A stretch of 64,000 nt of DNA from Henriciella litoralis. GTDB taxonomy: Bacteria > Pseudomonadota > Alphaproteobacteria > Caulobacterales > Hyphomonadaceae. The notes under the pieces were generated by a model, which was not told the DNA's origin, made no database searches, and saw only the letters and a list, made by a program, of their open reading frames with translations. The stretch is from positions 2,698,407 to 2,762,406 of the forward strand of contig NZ_NCSS01000006.1 of NCBI RefSeq assembly GCF_002088935.1, written 5' to 3'. Shown here piece after piece: positions 56,318-64,000 of this stretch. The stretch's first letter is position 1. Each line of letters begins with the position of its first letter. A program made the translations under genes and the position numbers.

Positions 56318-57832
56318 ATGATGAAATCGTCTGCTTTGAAGAGGCTTGGCCTCGTCTCCGCCCTCAGTGTGTTTTCGGTCTCGGCCGCTGTTTCGGCGCA
56401 AGTCGCCGAGCCAGATACGGCTCAATGGACACACGTCCAGAACGGCGAGGTCTTCACTGTGGATAATGGGCCCGGTACCGGCGCGCTGTCGTACCGCGTG
56501 CACTGGGATGAACTGGTCCTCAATGAGGAGGTGAATGGGAAGGCCTCAACGATTTCAGGCACTTCCTATTTCTGTGACTGCGGCGAGAGGGCCGACCGGC
56601 CGGTGATGTTCCTCTTTAATGGGGGGCCGGGAGCGTCGTCCTCCCCGCTACACTTTGCACTCGGTCCAAGGCTCCGCGGCGAGACGGGGGCGCCATTCGA
56701 GAGCAATGCGGACACGATCCTGCCACTCGTGGATCTGGTTTTTATTGATCCCGTCGAGACGGGCTATAGCCGGGCGGCGTCAGACGATGGCGAAAGCCGG
56801 TTTCTGGGCGTTGCGGGCGACGTTGAAGCCGTCGATGCATTCATCCATGCGTGGACTGTCGAACATGGCCGCGAAGCTTCGCCCGTCTTTATTACAGGTC
56901 AGAGTTATGGCGGATTTCGCCTCTCGACCCTGACGTCGAAGCTGGAAGACATGGACGTTGCCGGACTGGTGATGGTGTCGCCTGCGATCAATATGGCCGC
57001 CGATAATGGCGACGAAACGAGTGTCTTCACCCTGCCGACCATGGCGGCTACCGCCTGGCGTTTCGGAAAGTCAGACATTGAAGCGGCAACCGAAGCAGAG
57101 GCCTGGGAGACCGCGAGGGCTTTTGCCGAAACCGGATACCTTGTCGCGCTTCAGCAGGGCGACTTGATCGGGGCAGCTGACAAGGTAGCGATCGCGCAAA
57201 AACTCGCCGGCATGACGGGGCTTTCGGTAGAGTTGGTCGAGGATAGCGATCTTCGCGTCGACATTCAGGATTTCCTCGAAAATGTCCTCGCCGATGAGAA
57301 CAAGCTGGTCAGCAGGCTCAATACGGCCGTTACGCAGGAAAAGCGCCCACCAGCCAATCCTGACCGTCCGGACGGCGCGAATGACCCCTCGCTTGGCCTC
57401 GGCCGGTCGAACAAGATCATATCCGAAGACATCGGCGCGTATCTAAAGGCGATCACCGGATTGGAACGCGAGGATGGCTATCGCTCCCTCAATCTCGATG
57501 CGAACTTCGCGTGGGACTGGCGGGATGATGTCGAGGGCAATCCTTTCAGCTTCAGCGCTGCGCCGCGTCTATCGGCCTATCTGCGCGAGAATGAAGACGT
57601 CAGCCTGCTCGTCTTCGGGGGCTACCGTGACCTTGCTGTGCCTCTGCTGAAAACCCAGTACATTTTGACCCATAGCGGCCTGCCGCAGGACCGTGTGGAG
57701 CTTGTTGCCGTTGAGAGCGGACATTCGCCATTCGATGAAGATGGCACGCGTGCCGCCTTTGCTGACAGGCTAGAGGCCTTCGTAAAGGCGGCGCTTGATC
57801 GCCGCGAAGCAGGCCAAGGGGCTGGGCAATGA
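56318..57832 (+). CDS. S10-family serine carboxypeptidase (second)
   Basis: A 504-residue exported peptidase from the MMKSSALKR start, which gives a clean signal peptide ending VSAQV. GGPGASSS, the nucleophile in ITGQSYGGFR, Asp in FGGYRDLAV and His in VESGHSPF complete the site. A GTG at 56291 with AGGA four bases ahead is the other possible start. It overlaps the next gene by four bases, so the peptidase and the amidohydrolase-RidA fusion are co-produced. Confidence 0.85.
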   Translation: MMKSSALKRLGLVSALSVFSVSAAVSAQVAEPDTAQWTHVQNGEVFTVDNGPGTGALSYRVHWDELVLNEEVNGKASTISGTSYFCDCGERADRPVMFLFNGGPGASSSPLHFALGPRLRGETGAPFESNADTILPLVDLVFIDPVETGYSRAASDDGESRFLGVAGDVEAVDAFIHAWTVEHGREASPVFITGQSYGGFRLSTLTSKLEDMDVAGLVMVSPAINMAADNGDETSVFTLPTMAATAWRFGKSDIEAATEAEAWETARAFAETGYLVALQQGDLIGAADKVAIAQKLAGMTGLSVELVEDSDLRVDIQDFLENVLADENKLVSRLNTAVTQEKRPPANPDRPDGANDPSLGLGRSNKIISEDIGAYLKAITGLEREDGYRSLNLDANFAWDWRDDVEGNPFSFSAAPRLSAYLRENEDVSLLVFGGYRDLAVPLLKTQYILTHSGLPQDRVELVAVESGHSPFDEDGTRAAFADRLEAFVKAALDRREAGQGAGQ

Positions 57833-60384
57833 AAATTACTATCCGTGCACTGCTGATATCGGCCGGAATGGTTGCCGTTGCGGCGAGCGCAAATGCTCAG
57901 GACTATGCCTACACGCTGATCCAGAATGGAGAGGATGTTGGCTATCTCAAGGTCGACAAGGACGGCGCGACTGAACAAGTCGACTATTTCGTCGACAGCA
58001 ATGGTCGTGGGCCAAAGCATAGCGAATTGATACGGCTCGACGAAGAGAGTGTCCCCGTATCATGGACCGTTGATGGGACCTCGCTCATGGGCGGCGAAGT
58101 GGCCGAGAGTTACTCGCGGGCTAATGGCGTTGCCGAGTGGACCAGCCAGGCAGATAGCGGCAAGGAAGCCATCGAAGAACCGGCGCTATATGCTGTCAAC
58201 GATAACAGTCCGTGGGCGGACTATGTCTATGCCCGCGCGCTACTGAAGGATACGGACCATACGATGCCAGTCTTGCCGGCGGGGTCGATTTCGCTGGAAG
58301 AGGTTCGGCAGGTAGAGCTTGTCCATGATGGTCAGCCTTTGCAGCTGACGATCTATCGTTTGTCCGGCATCGACATGAACGCGTCGCTGATTGCGCTTGA
58401 TCGCGATGGGGTTCTATTCTCGAACTTCTCCCTGATCCGGGAGGGTTATGAGAGCCTTCTGCCTGGGCTTCAGGAAATCTCGAGTGAGATATCCAATGAG
58501 CGCAGTCGGACGCTGGCGAGCACGCTGCGGCACACGTTCGACACGCCTTTTGCAATTGCGAATGTTCGTATTCTTGATCCGGCCGCGGGGGCACTTGGAG
58601 AGCCATCAACGGTTACGGTGGAGGGCCAGCGGATCAAGTCGATCACGCCCTACGACGCGACCGAAACGCTTCCTGCCAATATACCGGTGTTCGCTGGCGG
58701 CGGTGATACGCTGATGCCGGGCATGTGGGACGTCCATTCCCACGCTTCGAAGAGCTCCGGTCTCTATTACATTGCCGCTGGCGTGACCTCGACCCGCGAT
58801 ATGGGCAATGACAATGAATTCCTGCCACAGCTTATGCAGGACATGAAGGACGGCAATGCAATCGGTCCGCGCATTACCCCGGCCGGGTTCATCGAGGGGC
58901 GCAGTCCGTATTCGGCGCGTTACGGTATCATCGTCGAGAGCCAGCAAGAGGCGCTCGACGCGGTCGACTGGTATGCCGAGCGCGGCTATCCCTTCATCAA
59001 GATCTACAACTCTATGACGCCGGCTTGGGTGCCCGCCATGGCGGCACGGGCCAAGGCGCATGGCATGAAGGCGATCGGGCACGTGCCCGCCTTCACAAAT
59101 GCTGACAATATGATCCGTGCCGGCTATTCGGAGATCACGCATATAAATCAGCTGATGCTCGGCTGGTTGCTCGCGCCTGATGAGGATACGCGCACGCCGC
59201 TCCGCCTCACCGGAATGGCACGCGGTGCGGCCCTGGACCTGAATGCTGAGAAGGTGAAGACGACCGTTCGCCTGATGCAGGACAATGATGTCGGCGTCGA
59301 TCCGACAGCCGTTATTTTGGAACGCCTGATGATGAGCCGGGCCGGGACCGTGCAGGAAGGCGATGCCGCCTATCTCGATCACATGCCGATTGGCTATCAA
59401 CGATATCGCAAACGCACCTTTGTCACCCTCGAGGATGATGCGGCAGACAAGGCTTATCGGGAGGGTTTCCAGCGTGTGCTCGATACGCTGAAACTGCTGC
59501 ACGATGCCGGGATCCGTATCCTGCCGGGCACCGATGATGGCACAGGGTTTACGGTTCACCGTGAGCTGGAGCTCTATGCCAAAGCGGGCATTCCCAATGA
59601 GGATGTGCTGCGGATCGGGACGTCAGGACCGGCGGCGTATTTCGGCTATGGTGACGACCTCGGCACCATTGAACCGGGAAAACTGGCGGACTTTGTTCTG
59701 GTCGAAGGCAATCCGCTGGAAGACCTGTCGGCCATCCGGAATGGACGAATGGTGGTTAAGGACGGGGACGTCTATTTCCCATCAGAAATCTATGAGGCGC
59801 TCAGCATCGAGCCTTTCACCGAAGCACCATCGCTCGTGAGCAAGGTCGCCGATGAAGCAATTCCGGCCCGGTATGAGGGTGAAGACCTGCCCAAACTCGA
59901 ATATTATCCGATGCAAGTCGGCGGGGTGCCGGTTGATCCGGCACAGCTGCCTTTCTCGGCGGCGGTTCGGGTCGGCGACTTCATCTTTCTATCGGGGCAG
60001 ATCGGGCGCGGCGGCGAGACATTCGAGGACGATGCCCGCCAGGTCATGGATTCGATCAAGGCGCTGACTGAACGTACAGGCGCCAGCATGTCCGACATGT
60101 TCAAATGTACCGTGATGATCGACGACATGACGTTGTGGCCAGCCTTTAACGAGGTCTACAAGACCTACTTCGAGCCGGGGAAAATGCCGGCGCGAAGCGC
60201 TTTCGGCGCAGACGGTCTCGCGCTTGGCGCGCCCATTGAGGTTGAGTGCATGCTCTATGCGCCGCAGCCGAGCGCTGGTGTCCCGGGCGGGCAAGGGCCG
60301 GGCTTTCTCATCTGGCTGCTGGGTGGGCTTTGTGTCGTGCTTGCTGGTGTGACCGGTTTCCTTCTGGGCCGGAAGCCGGCCTAG
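57829..60384 (+). CDS. Exported amidohydrolase-RidA fusion with C-terminal membrane helix
   Basis: An 851-residue protein with four parts: a signal peptide (1-23, ANAQ), a roughly 200-residue N-terminal beta-rich domain, an amidohydrolase domain (about 240-680, metal site VHSH with His303 and His305, then FIKIYN for a carboxylated Lys, GHVPAF, and ILPGTDDG), and a RidA/YjgF domain (about 690-812), followed by a membrane helix and a positive tail (GFLLGRKPA). The RidA part keeps its family Arg (PARS) and Glu (IEVE). RidA removes reactive enamines, so here it may clean up products of the amidohydrolase or of the neighbouring PLP enzymes in the periplasm. I know of no common form with this arrangement. 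Confidence 0.88.
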   Translation: MKITIRALLISAGMVAVAASANAQDYAYTLIQNGEDVGYLKVDKDGATEQVDYFVDSNGRGPKHSELIRLDEESVPVSWTVDGTSLMGGEVAESYSRANGVAEWTSQADSGKEAIEEPALYAVNDNSPWADYVYARALLKDTDHTMPVLPAGSISLEEVRQVELVHDGQPLQLTIYRLSGIDMNASLIALDRDGVLFSNFSLIREGYESLLPGLQEISSEISNERSRTLASTLRHTFDTPFAIANVRILDPAAGALGEPSTVTVEGQRIKSITPYDATETLPANIPVFAGGGDTLMPGMWDVHSHASKSSGLYYIAAGVTSTRDMGNDNEFLPQLMQDMKDGNAIGPRITPAGFIEGRSPYSARYGIIVESQQEALDAVDWYAERGYPFIKIYNSMTPAWVPAMAARAKAHGMKAIGHVPAFTNADNMIRAGYSEITHINQLMLGWLLAPDEDTRTPLRLTGMARGAALDLNAEKVKTTVRLMQDNDVGVDPTAVILERLMMSRAGTVQEGDAAYLDHMPIGYQRYRKRTFVTLEDDAADKAYREGFQRVLDTLKLLHDAGIRILPGTDDGTGFTVHRELELYAKAGIPNEDVLRIGTSGPAAYFGYGDDLGTIEPGKLADFVLVEGNPLEDLSAIRNGRMVVKDGDVYFPSEIYEALSIEPFTEAPSLVSKVADEAIPARYEGEDLPKLEYYPMQVGGVPVDPAQLPFSAAVRVGDFIFLSGQIGRGGETFEDDARQVMDSIKALTERTGASMSDMFKCTVMIDDMTLWPAFNEVYKTYFEPGKMPARSAFGADGLALGAPIEVECMLYAPQPSAGVPGGQGPGFLIWLLGGLCVVLAGVTGFLLGRKPA

Positions 60385-60863
60385 AGCGCCATACTGCCGC
60401 GAACCGGGATCGCCGTGGTCGACTTGATTTCGCCAAGCGTCGCGGTCGAGTTGACGTTCTCGACGCCGGGCAGGGCGAGCAGGAAGTCCATGAGAAACTC
60501 CTGATACCATTTCATGGATTTCGCCTGGATCTTCATGAGAAGGTCCATCTCCCCGAAGATCGAATAGCATTCGAGGACTTCAGGTGTGTTCTGGATTTTC
60601 CGGCTGAAGGTCTCACGCTCTTTATCGGTCAGTTTGGCGACCTTCACATAGGCAAAGATGTGAAGCCCGTAGCCGAGTTTTTCACGATCCAGGATGGCGA
60701 CTTGCTGCTTGATGTAGCCTTCGTCCTTTAGCCGCTGCAGCCTGCGCCAGCAGGGCGATTGTGACAGCCCGACAATTTCGGCCAGCTCTACGGTGGACAC
60801 GGAGCAGTCTTTCTGGAGCTGCTCGAGGATCTTGATATCAAATATCGACAATTCTTCGCTCAT
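60381..60863 (-). CDS. Lrp/AsnC-family transcription regulator
   Basis: A 160-residue regulator: N-terminal helix-turn-helix (VELAEIVGLSQSPCWRRLQR) and a RAM ligand-binding domain. It is convergent with the amidohydrolase-RidA gene with a 4-base overlap and divergent from the S10 peptidase at 61082. It is a natural candidate to control the surrounding peptide and amino-acid genes in response to an amino acid. Confidence 0.9.
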   Translation of the reverse strand: MSEELSIFDIKILEQLQKDCSVSTVELAEIVGLSQSPCWRRLQRLKDEGYIKQQVAILDREKLGYGLHIFAYVKVAKLTDKERETFSRKIQNTPEVLECYSIFGEMDLLMKIQAKSMKWYQEFLMDFLLALPGVENVNSTATLGEIKSTTAIPVRGSMAL

Positions 60864-60911
60864 GCGGTTAGCTTATCTGCTTTCTGGCAGAAAAACAGGA
60901 CATGAATGCAA

Positions 60912-60928
60912 CACTTTCGGAAAAAGTG
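60912..60928. promoter_or_regulatory. Inverted repeat before the Lrp-type gene
   Basis: CACTTT and AAAGTG form an inverted repeat with a 5-base loop in the divergent gap between the regulator and S10 peptidase genes. GTTAAC nearby is a second short palindrome. Either may be an autoregulatory site. Confidence 0.25.
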
Positions 60929-61081
60929 CCTAAGTTAACCGGTGGCATTTGTGGTCATTTGGTGAGTGTCCCGAATAGATTTTATCGCTCATCGCGGTCG
61001 AAACGCCCAATTCGGATAGTTTATCTCCGCCCGGCGCTCTAATCTGCTGGGACTGATAATCACAACCACGCTGGGGCAGCC

Positions 61082-62671
61082 ATGTTGAAGTCCGTTTCCG
61101 GGTACCTGAAAATCATGAGTTGTGCGTCGGTTGGAATTGGCCTTCTGGCAGCCTGCGCCACCGCGCAAGCGTACGATATTCCGGTTTCGGAGAAGCCTCT
61201 GGCGGAAACGACGGCGCCTGTGGAGGCGACGGCTGACGCGCACGAGCCGGGCCTTTATCGCAAAGTCACGCAGCATGAGATCACGGTGAACGGCCAGCGC
61301 GTGACCTATGATGCGATTGCGGCTGAGACCCTTCTCTCGGATATGAATGGCGCGCCGACGGGACGGATCTTTTCCTTCACCTATCTGAGGACCAATGATC
61401 CGGCACCGGACCGCCCGGTTCTGTTCGTCTTCAATGGAGGGCCTGGCTCTTCATCGCTCTGGATTCATATGGGTGCGATCGGCCCGAAGCGGGTTCTTCT
61501 GGATGCCGAAGTCAATCCATCGAACGTGCCGCCTTTCGGGGTTGAGTCCAACCCGGACTCCGTCATCGACGTTGCAGATATTGTCTTCATTGATCCGGTT
61601 GGGACCGGCTTCAGCCTTGCTGAGCCGGACGTCGATCCGGCGACCTTCTGGGGCGTCGATGAAGACGCGGACTCCGTAGCGCAGTTCATCGAGCTCTGGC
61701 TCAGCGAATATGGCCGCTGGAATGCCCCGAAATATGTTCTTGGCGAGAGCTATGGCACGCAGCGCGCATCTGTTCTGCCCCGGGCGCTGATGGGCAGTCC
61801 GATCTACAATGGTGTGATGCGGGGGATAACGCTGGACGGCATCATCCTGCTTGGCACAACGCTGGAGGGACGAGGTGGCCCCGAACCGACGGCGCATGAG
61901 GCTGCTGAAGAGCTCGCGCGTAGCCTTCCCGGCTTGGCGGTGACAGCCTTCTTTCATGGGCAATCGCAGGCCGGTTTCGATGATGTGGGCGACTTGTTCG
62001 ATGCGGCATCGGAATATGCGAAAGGACCCTATAGCCAAGCGTTGATGAAGCTGTCTGACGGAACGCTCAGCGATGATGAGCGTCAGGACGTCATCGACGA
62101 GCTTGAAACATATACGGGGCTTTCTGCGGCTGAGATCGGCGATGACCTTGTGGTCGATGAGCGCGAATTTGCAAAACTGCTTCTGGCTGACGGCGGACAG
62201 GAAGTCGGTATGTATGATAGCCGCTACACACTGCCGCTTGCGAATTCCGGCAATGATCCGGTCGCCGATGACCCCGCGATGGGACAATACGTTCCAGGCT
62301 TTGTTGGGGCGTTCAACCAGATGCTAGGCGAGACGCTCGGCGTGGAGACCGGCCGGCCCTATATCGCGATCCACTGGAAGGACTTGTTGCCTGCCTGGAA
62401 TTGGGAACGGCGCGGCGTGCTGCCGGGGCAAAGCTATGCGGTCGACCTTGCCTGGTCCATGCGGCGCAATCGTGATCTCCGGCTCTTCGTGGCCTCTGGC
62501 TATTATGATCTTGTCACCACGCCCGCCGATGCCTTCGCGCAGATCGCCGGGGCCGGATTGCCGCTCGACCGCGTCCGGTTCGAGAATTACGCCTCAGGCC
62601 ACATGCTTTACCTCGGAGGAACCGGGGATGAGTTTGCAGAGGATTTGCGGGAGTTCATGACCAACAAATAG
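61082..62671 (+). CDS. S10-family serine carboxypeptidase (third)
   Basis: A 529-residue exported peptidase with a lipoprotein-like signal (GLLAAC), the S10 motif FNGGPGSSS, nucleophile in LGESYGTQR, Asp in SGYYDLVTT and His in YASGHMLYL. It is the most canonical of the three S10 proteins here. It is divergent from the Lrp-type regulator, which may control it. It probably trims peptides in the periplasm. Confidence 0.9.
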   Translation: MLKSVSGYLKIMSCASVGIGLLAACATAQAYDIPVSEKPLAETTAPVEATADAHEPGLYRKVTQHEITVNGQRVTYDAIAAETLLSDMNGAPTGRIFSFTYLRTNDPAPDRPVLFVFNGGPGSSSLWIHMGAIGPKRVLLDAEVNPSNVPPFGVESNPDSVIDVADIVFIDPVGTGFSLAEPDVDPATFWGVDEDADSVAQFIELWLSEYGRWNAPKYVLGESYGTQRASVLPRALMGSPIYNGVMRGITLDGIILLGTTLEGRGGPEPTAHEAAEELARSLPGLAVTAFFHGQSQAGFDDVGDLFDAASEYAKGPYSQALMKLSDGTLSDDERQDVIDELETYTGLSAAEIGDDLVVDEREFAKLLLADGGQEVGMYDSRYTLPLANSGNDPVADDPAMGQYVPGFVGAFNQMLGETLGVETGRPYIAIHWKDLLPAWNWERRGVLPGQSYAVDLAWSMRRNRDLRLFVASGYYDLVTTPADAFAQIAGAGLPLDRVRFENYASGHMLYLGGTGDEFAEDLREFMTNK

Positions 62672-62746
62672 GTCTGTCCGGACGAAAAATGCGTTGGCAG
62701 CTGACCGTGAGCCCCGGGGGCGTATGGATCGATCTTCAGGCCAAAA

Positions 62747-64000
62747 CTACTGCCCGGTGGGCCCGGGGCGGCTGAAACCTTTTCGGGTCATTTCGCCCCA
62801 TTCAGTTTTGCCGCGCAGGAACTGCCAGAAGCCGCGGATCCGCCAGATATTGTTGAGCTGCCGATAGCCAAAGTTTTCGAGCACGGCGATTGCGCCCAGC
62901 TTGAGGAGATCACTCACCTTCTGCACCCGTCGCAAACTGCTTTCCTCCAGCACAAGCGAGAAGACGCTGATCATGATGCCGAACATGAAACTGACCCCAA
63001 GAAACGCCAACAAATAGGGCAGCGAAAGAAGGCCGGTCGCGTAAAATAGCGGGATCAGCATGTAGCCCAGGATTTCGACAATCGGACCGAGTACATCGAC
63101 CAGTATGATATTGGTGAAGCCCAGGCTGCCAACGCGCCCATAGCGCGGGTTCAGAAACATGTCCCGGTGCCGAAAAAAAGTTTCGACTGAACCACGCAGC
63201 CAGCGCTCGCGCTGGCGGCGGAGTGTGCGCATATCTTCAGGCGCTTCGGTCCAGCAGATCGGTTCGGCAATATAGGCGATGCGATAATCGCGTTTCTGTT
63301 GGCGAAGATGTTTATGGAGCTTCACGACAAGCTCCATGTCTTCGCCCACTGTATCGGTCGAGTAACCGCCGACCTCGACGACCACACCACGCCGGAACAG
63401 GCCAAAGGCCCCGGAGATAATCGTCAGGGCACCGATGTCGCTCCAGGCAAGCCGCGCCATCAGGAAGGCGCGGACATACTCAACCGTCTGAAAAAGCGCC
63501 AGAAGGTTGTTGGAGAGACCGGTTGAAATCACACGGCCATCTTCGATGCGGCAGCCATTTGCGAGCCGCACGGTACCGCCCACGGCGATAACCCGGCTAG
63601 GGTCATCAATGAACGGACGGACGGCGCGCAGTAGCGCGTCACGCTCAAGTACGGAGTCCGCATCCATCGAACAGAAAATCGGCGAACGCGAGACGTTGAT
63701 CCCAGCATTCAGCGCATCTGCCTTGCCGCCATTTTCCTTGTCGATGACGAGCAGGCTCGGGTGCATTTTTGAGCCATAGATGCCACGAATTGGCGCGTGT
63801 TCGAGTTGCTGGTCACTCGCGCGTGAGATCGGCTTCAGGTCAAAAGCCGAGATCAGCTCTGCAAGCGTGTTGTCCTTCGAGCCGTCATTCACAACGATCA
63901 CTTCGAAACATGCGTATTCCAGCGCCAGCAATGAGCGCACGCTCTGAACGACGCTTCTTTCTTCATTGTAGGCAGGACTGATGAGGGCGATGGGGGGCGC
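62747..64000 (-). CDS. Family 2 glycosyltransferase, partial
   Basis: The frame is open to the right edge of the window and continues beyond it; the visible C-terminal 417 residues begin within ALISPAYNEERSVV. It has the GT2 donor motifs VVNDGSKDNT, NGGKADALNAG and DADS, and the processive-type QRERWLRG. At least four membrane helices follow at the C-terminus. This layout is that of membrane polysaccharide synthases such as poly-N-acetylglucosamine synthase, or a related enzyme. The product is unknown. Confidence 0.88.
   Translation of the reverse strand, partial: APPIALISPAYNEERSVVQSVRSLLALEYACFEVIVVNDGSKDNTLAELISAFDLKPISRASDQQLEHAPIRGIYGSKMHPSLLVIDKENGGKADALNAGINVSRSPIFCSMDADSVLERDALLRAVRPFIDDPSRVIAVGGTVRLANGCRIEDGRVISTGLSNNLLALFQTVEYVRAFLMARLAWSDIGALTIISGAFGLFRRGVVVEVGGYSTDTVGEDMELVVKLHKHLRQQKRDYRIAYIAEPICWTEAPEDMRTLRRQRERWLRGSVETFFRHRDMFLNPRYGRVGSLGFTNIILVDVLGPIVEILGYMLIPLFYATGLLSLPYLLAFLGVSFMFGIMISVFSLVLEESSLRRVQKVSDLLKLGAIAVLENFGYRQLNNIWRIRGFWQFLRGKTEWGEMTRKGFSRPGPTGQ

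Noticed and set aside
1..64000. CRISPR array, insertion sequence, prophage or tRNA genes
   Set aside because: No regularly spaced repeats, transposase, phage structural gene or cloverleaf sequence was seen on either strand.

Overview
The window reads as chromosomal DNA of a high-GC alphaproteobacterium. The clearest pointers are a FixLJ pair with heme-PAS residues next to a full ccoNOQP-ccoGHIS set and hemN, many TonB-dependent receptors and TPR-sulfotransferases, and IorAB-type molybdenum hydroxylases. The mixture of TonB receptors, S10 peptidases, a tryptophan-halogenase pair and acyl-CoA dehydrogenases suggests a marine stalked-bacterium relative (Caulobacterales/Hyphomonadaceae-like); this placement is inference. 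I see no tRNA, rRNA, CRISPR array, insertion sequence or prophage. Genes are dense: the longest stretch without a gene is about 294 bases (44555-44848, between two divergent M61 peptidase genes), and no gap exceeds 300 bases.

Layout. 1-3428 (minus): an export-type redox operon of 2Fe-2S subunit, molybdopterin subunit, c-type cytochrome and a partial flavocytochrome-c-like FAD protein. 3585-8428 (minus): a fused 5-oxoprolinase/hydantoinase A-B protein overlapping an unusual NRAMP-like transporter. 8489-16000: SDR, ROK sugar kinase, TonB receptor, TPR-sulfotransferase, acyl-CoA dehydrogenase. 16033-27604: the microaerobic respiration block, with fixJ-fixL and a small membrane protein on the minus strand diverging from ccoN-O-Q-P-G-H-I-S and hemN. 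Short genes ccoQ (20787-20948) and ccoS (26020-26181) are included. 27628-31971: acyl-CoA dehydrogenase diverging from a tryptophan halogenase overlapped by a halogenase-like protein that has lost its FAD motif.

32227-42735 is the most unusual part: a small membrane protein, an SPFH/coiled-coil protein ending in a zinc ribbon, a zinc-ribbon Ser/Thr kinase with a membrane anchor, a zinc-ribbon papain-like protease, a PPP-type phosphatase, then (opposite strand) an ECF-like sigma factor overlapping a second Ser/Thr kinase with a TPR-like C-terminus, and finally a Cys-rich FHA-like protein and a four-helix membrane protein. Four of the proteins carry similar Cys4 ribbons, and two of the transcription units share a promoter-like word pair. 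I read it as one phospho-signalling/proteolysis module at the inner membrane, of unknown purpose.

42806-62671 looks like a peptide and amino-acid scavenging region: two divergent M61-type metallopeptidases, a PLP aminotransferase with an APC permease, a TonB receptor followed by an S10 serine carboxypeptidase and an ornithine-cyclodeaminase-family enzyme, an exported class V aminotransferase-like protein, a second S10 peptidase overlapping an exported amidohydrolase-RidA fusion, an Lrp/AsnC regulator, and a third S10 peptidase. The window ends inside a family 2 glycosyltransferase (62747-64000, minus).
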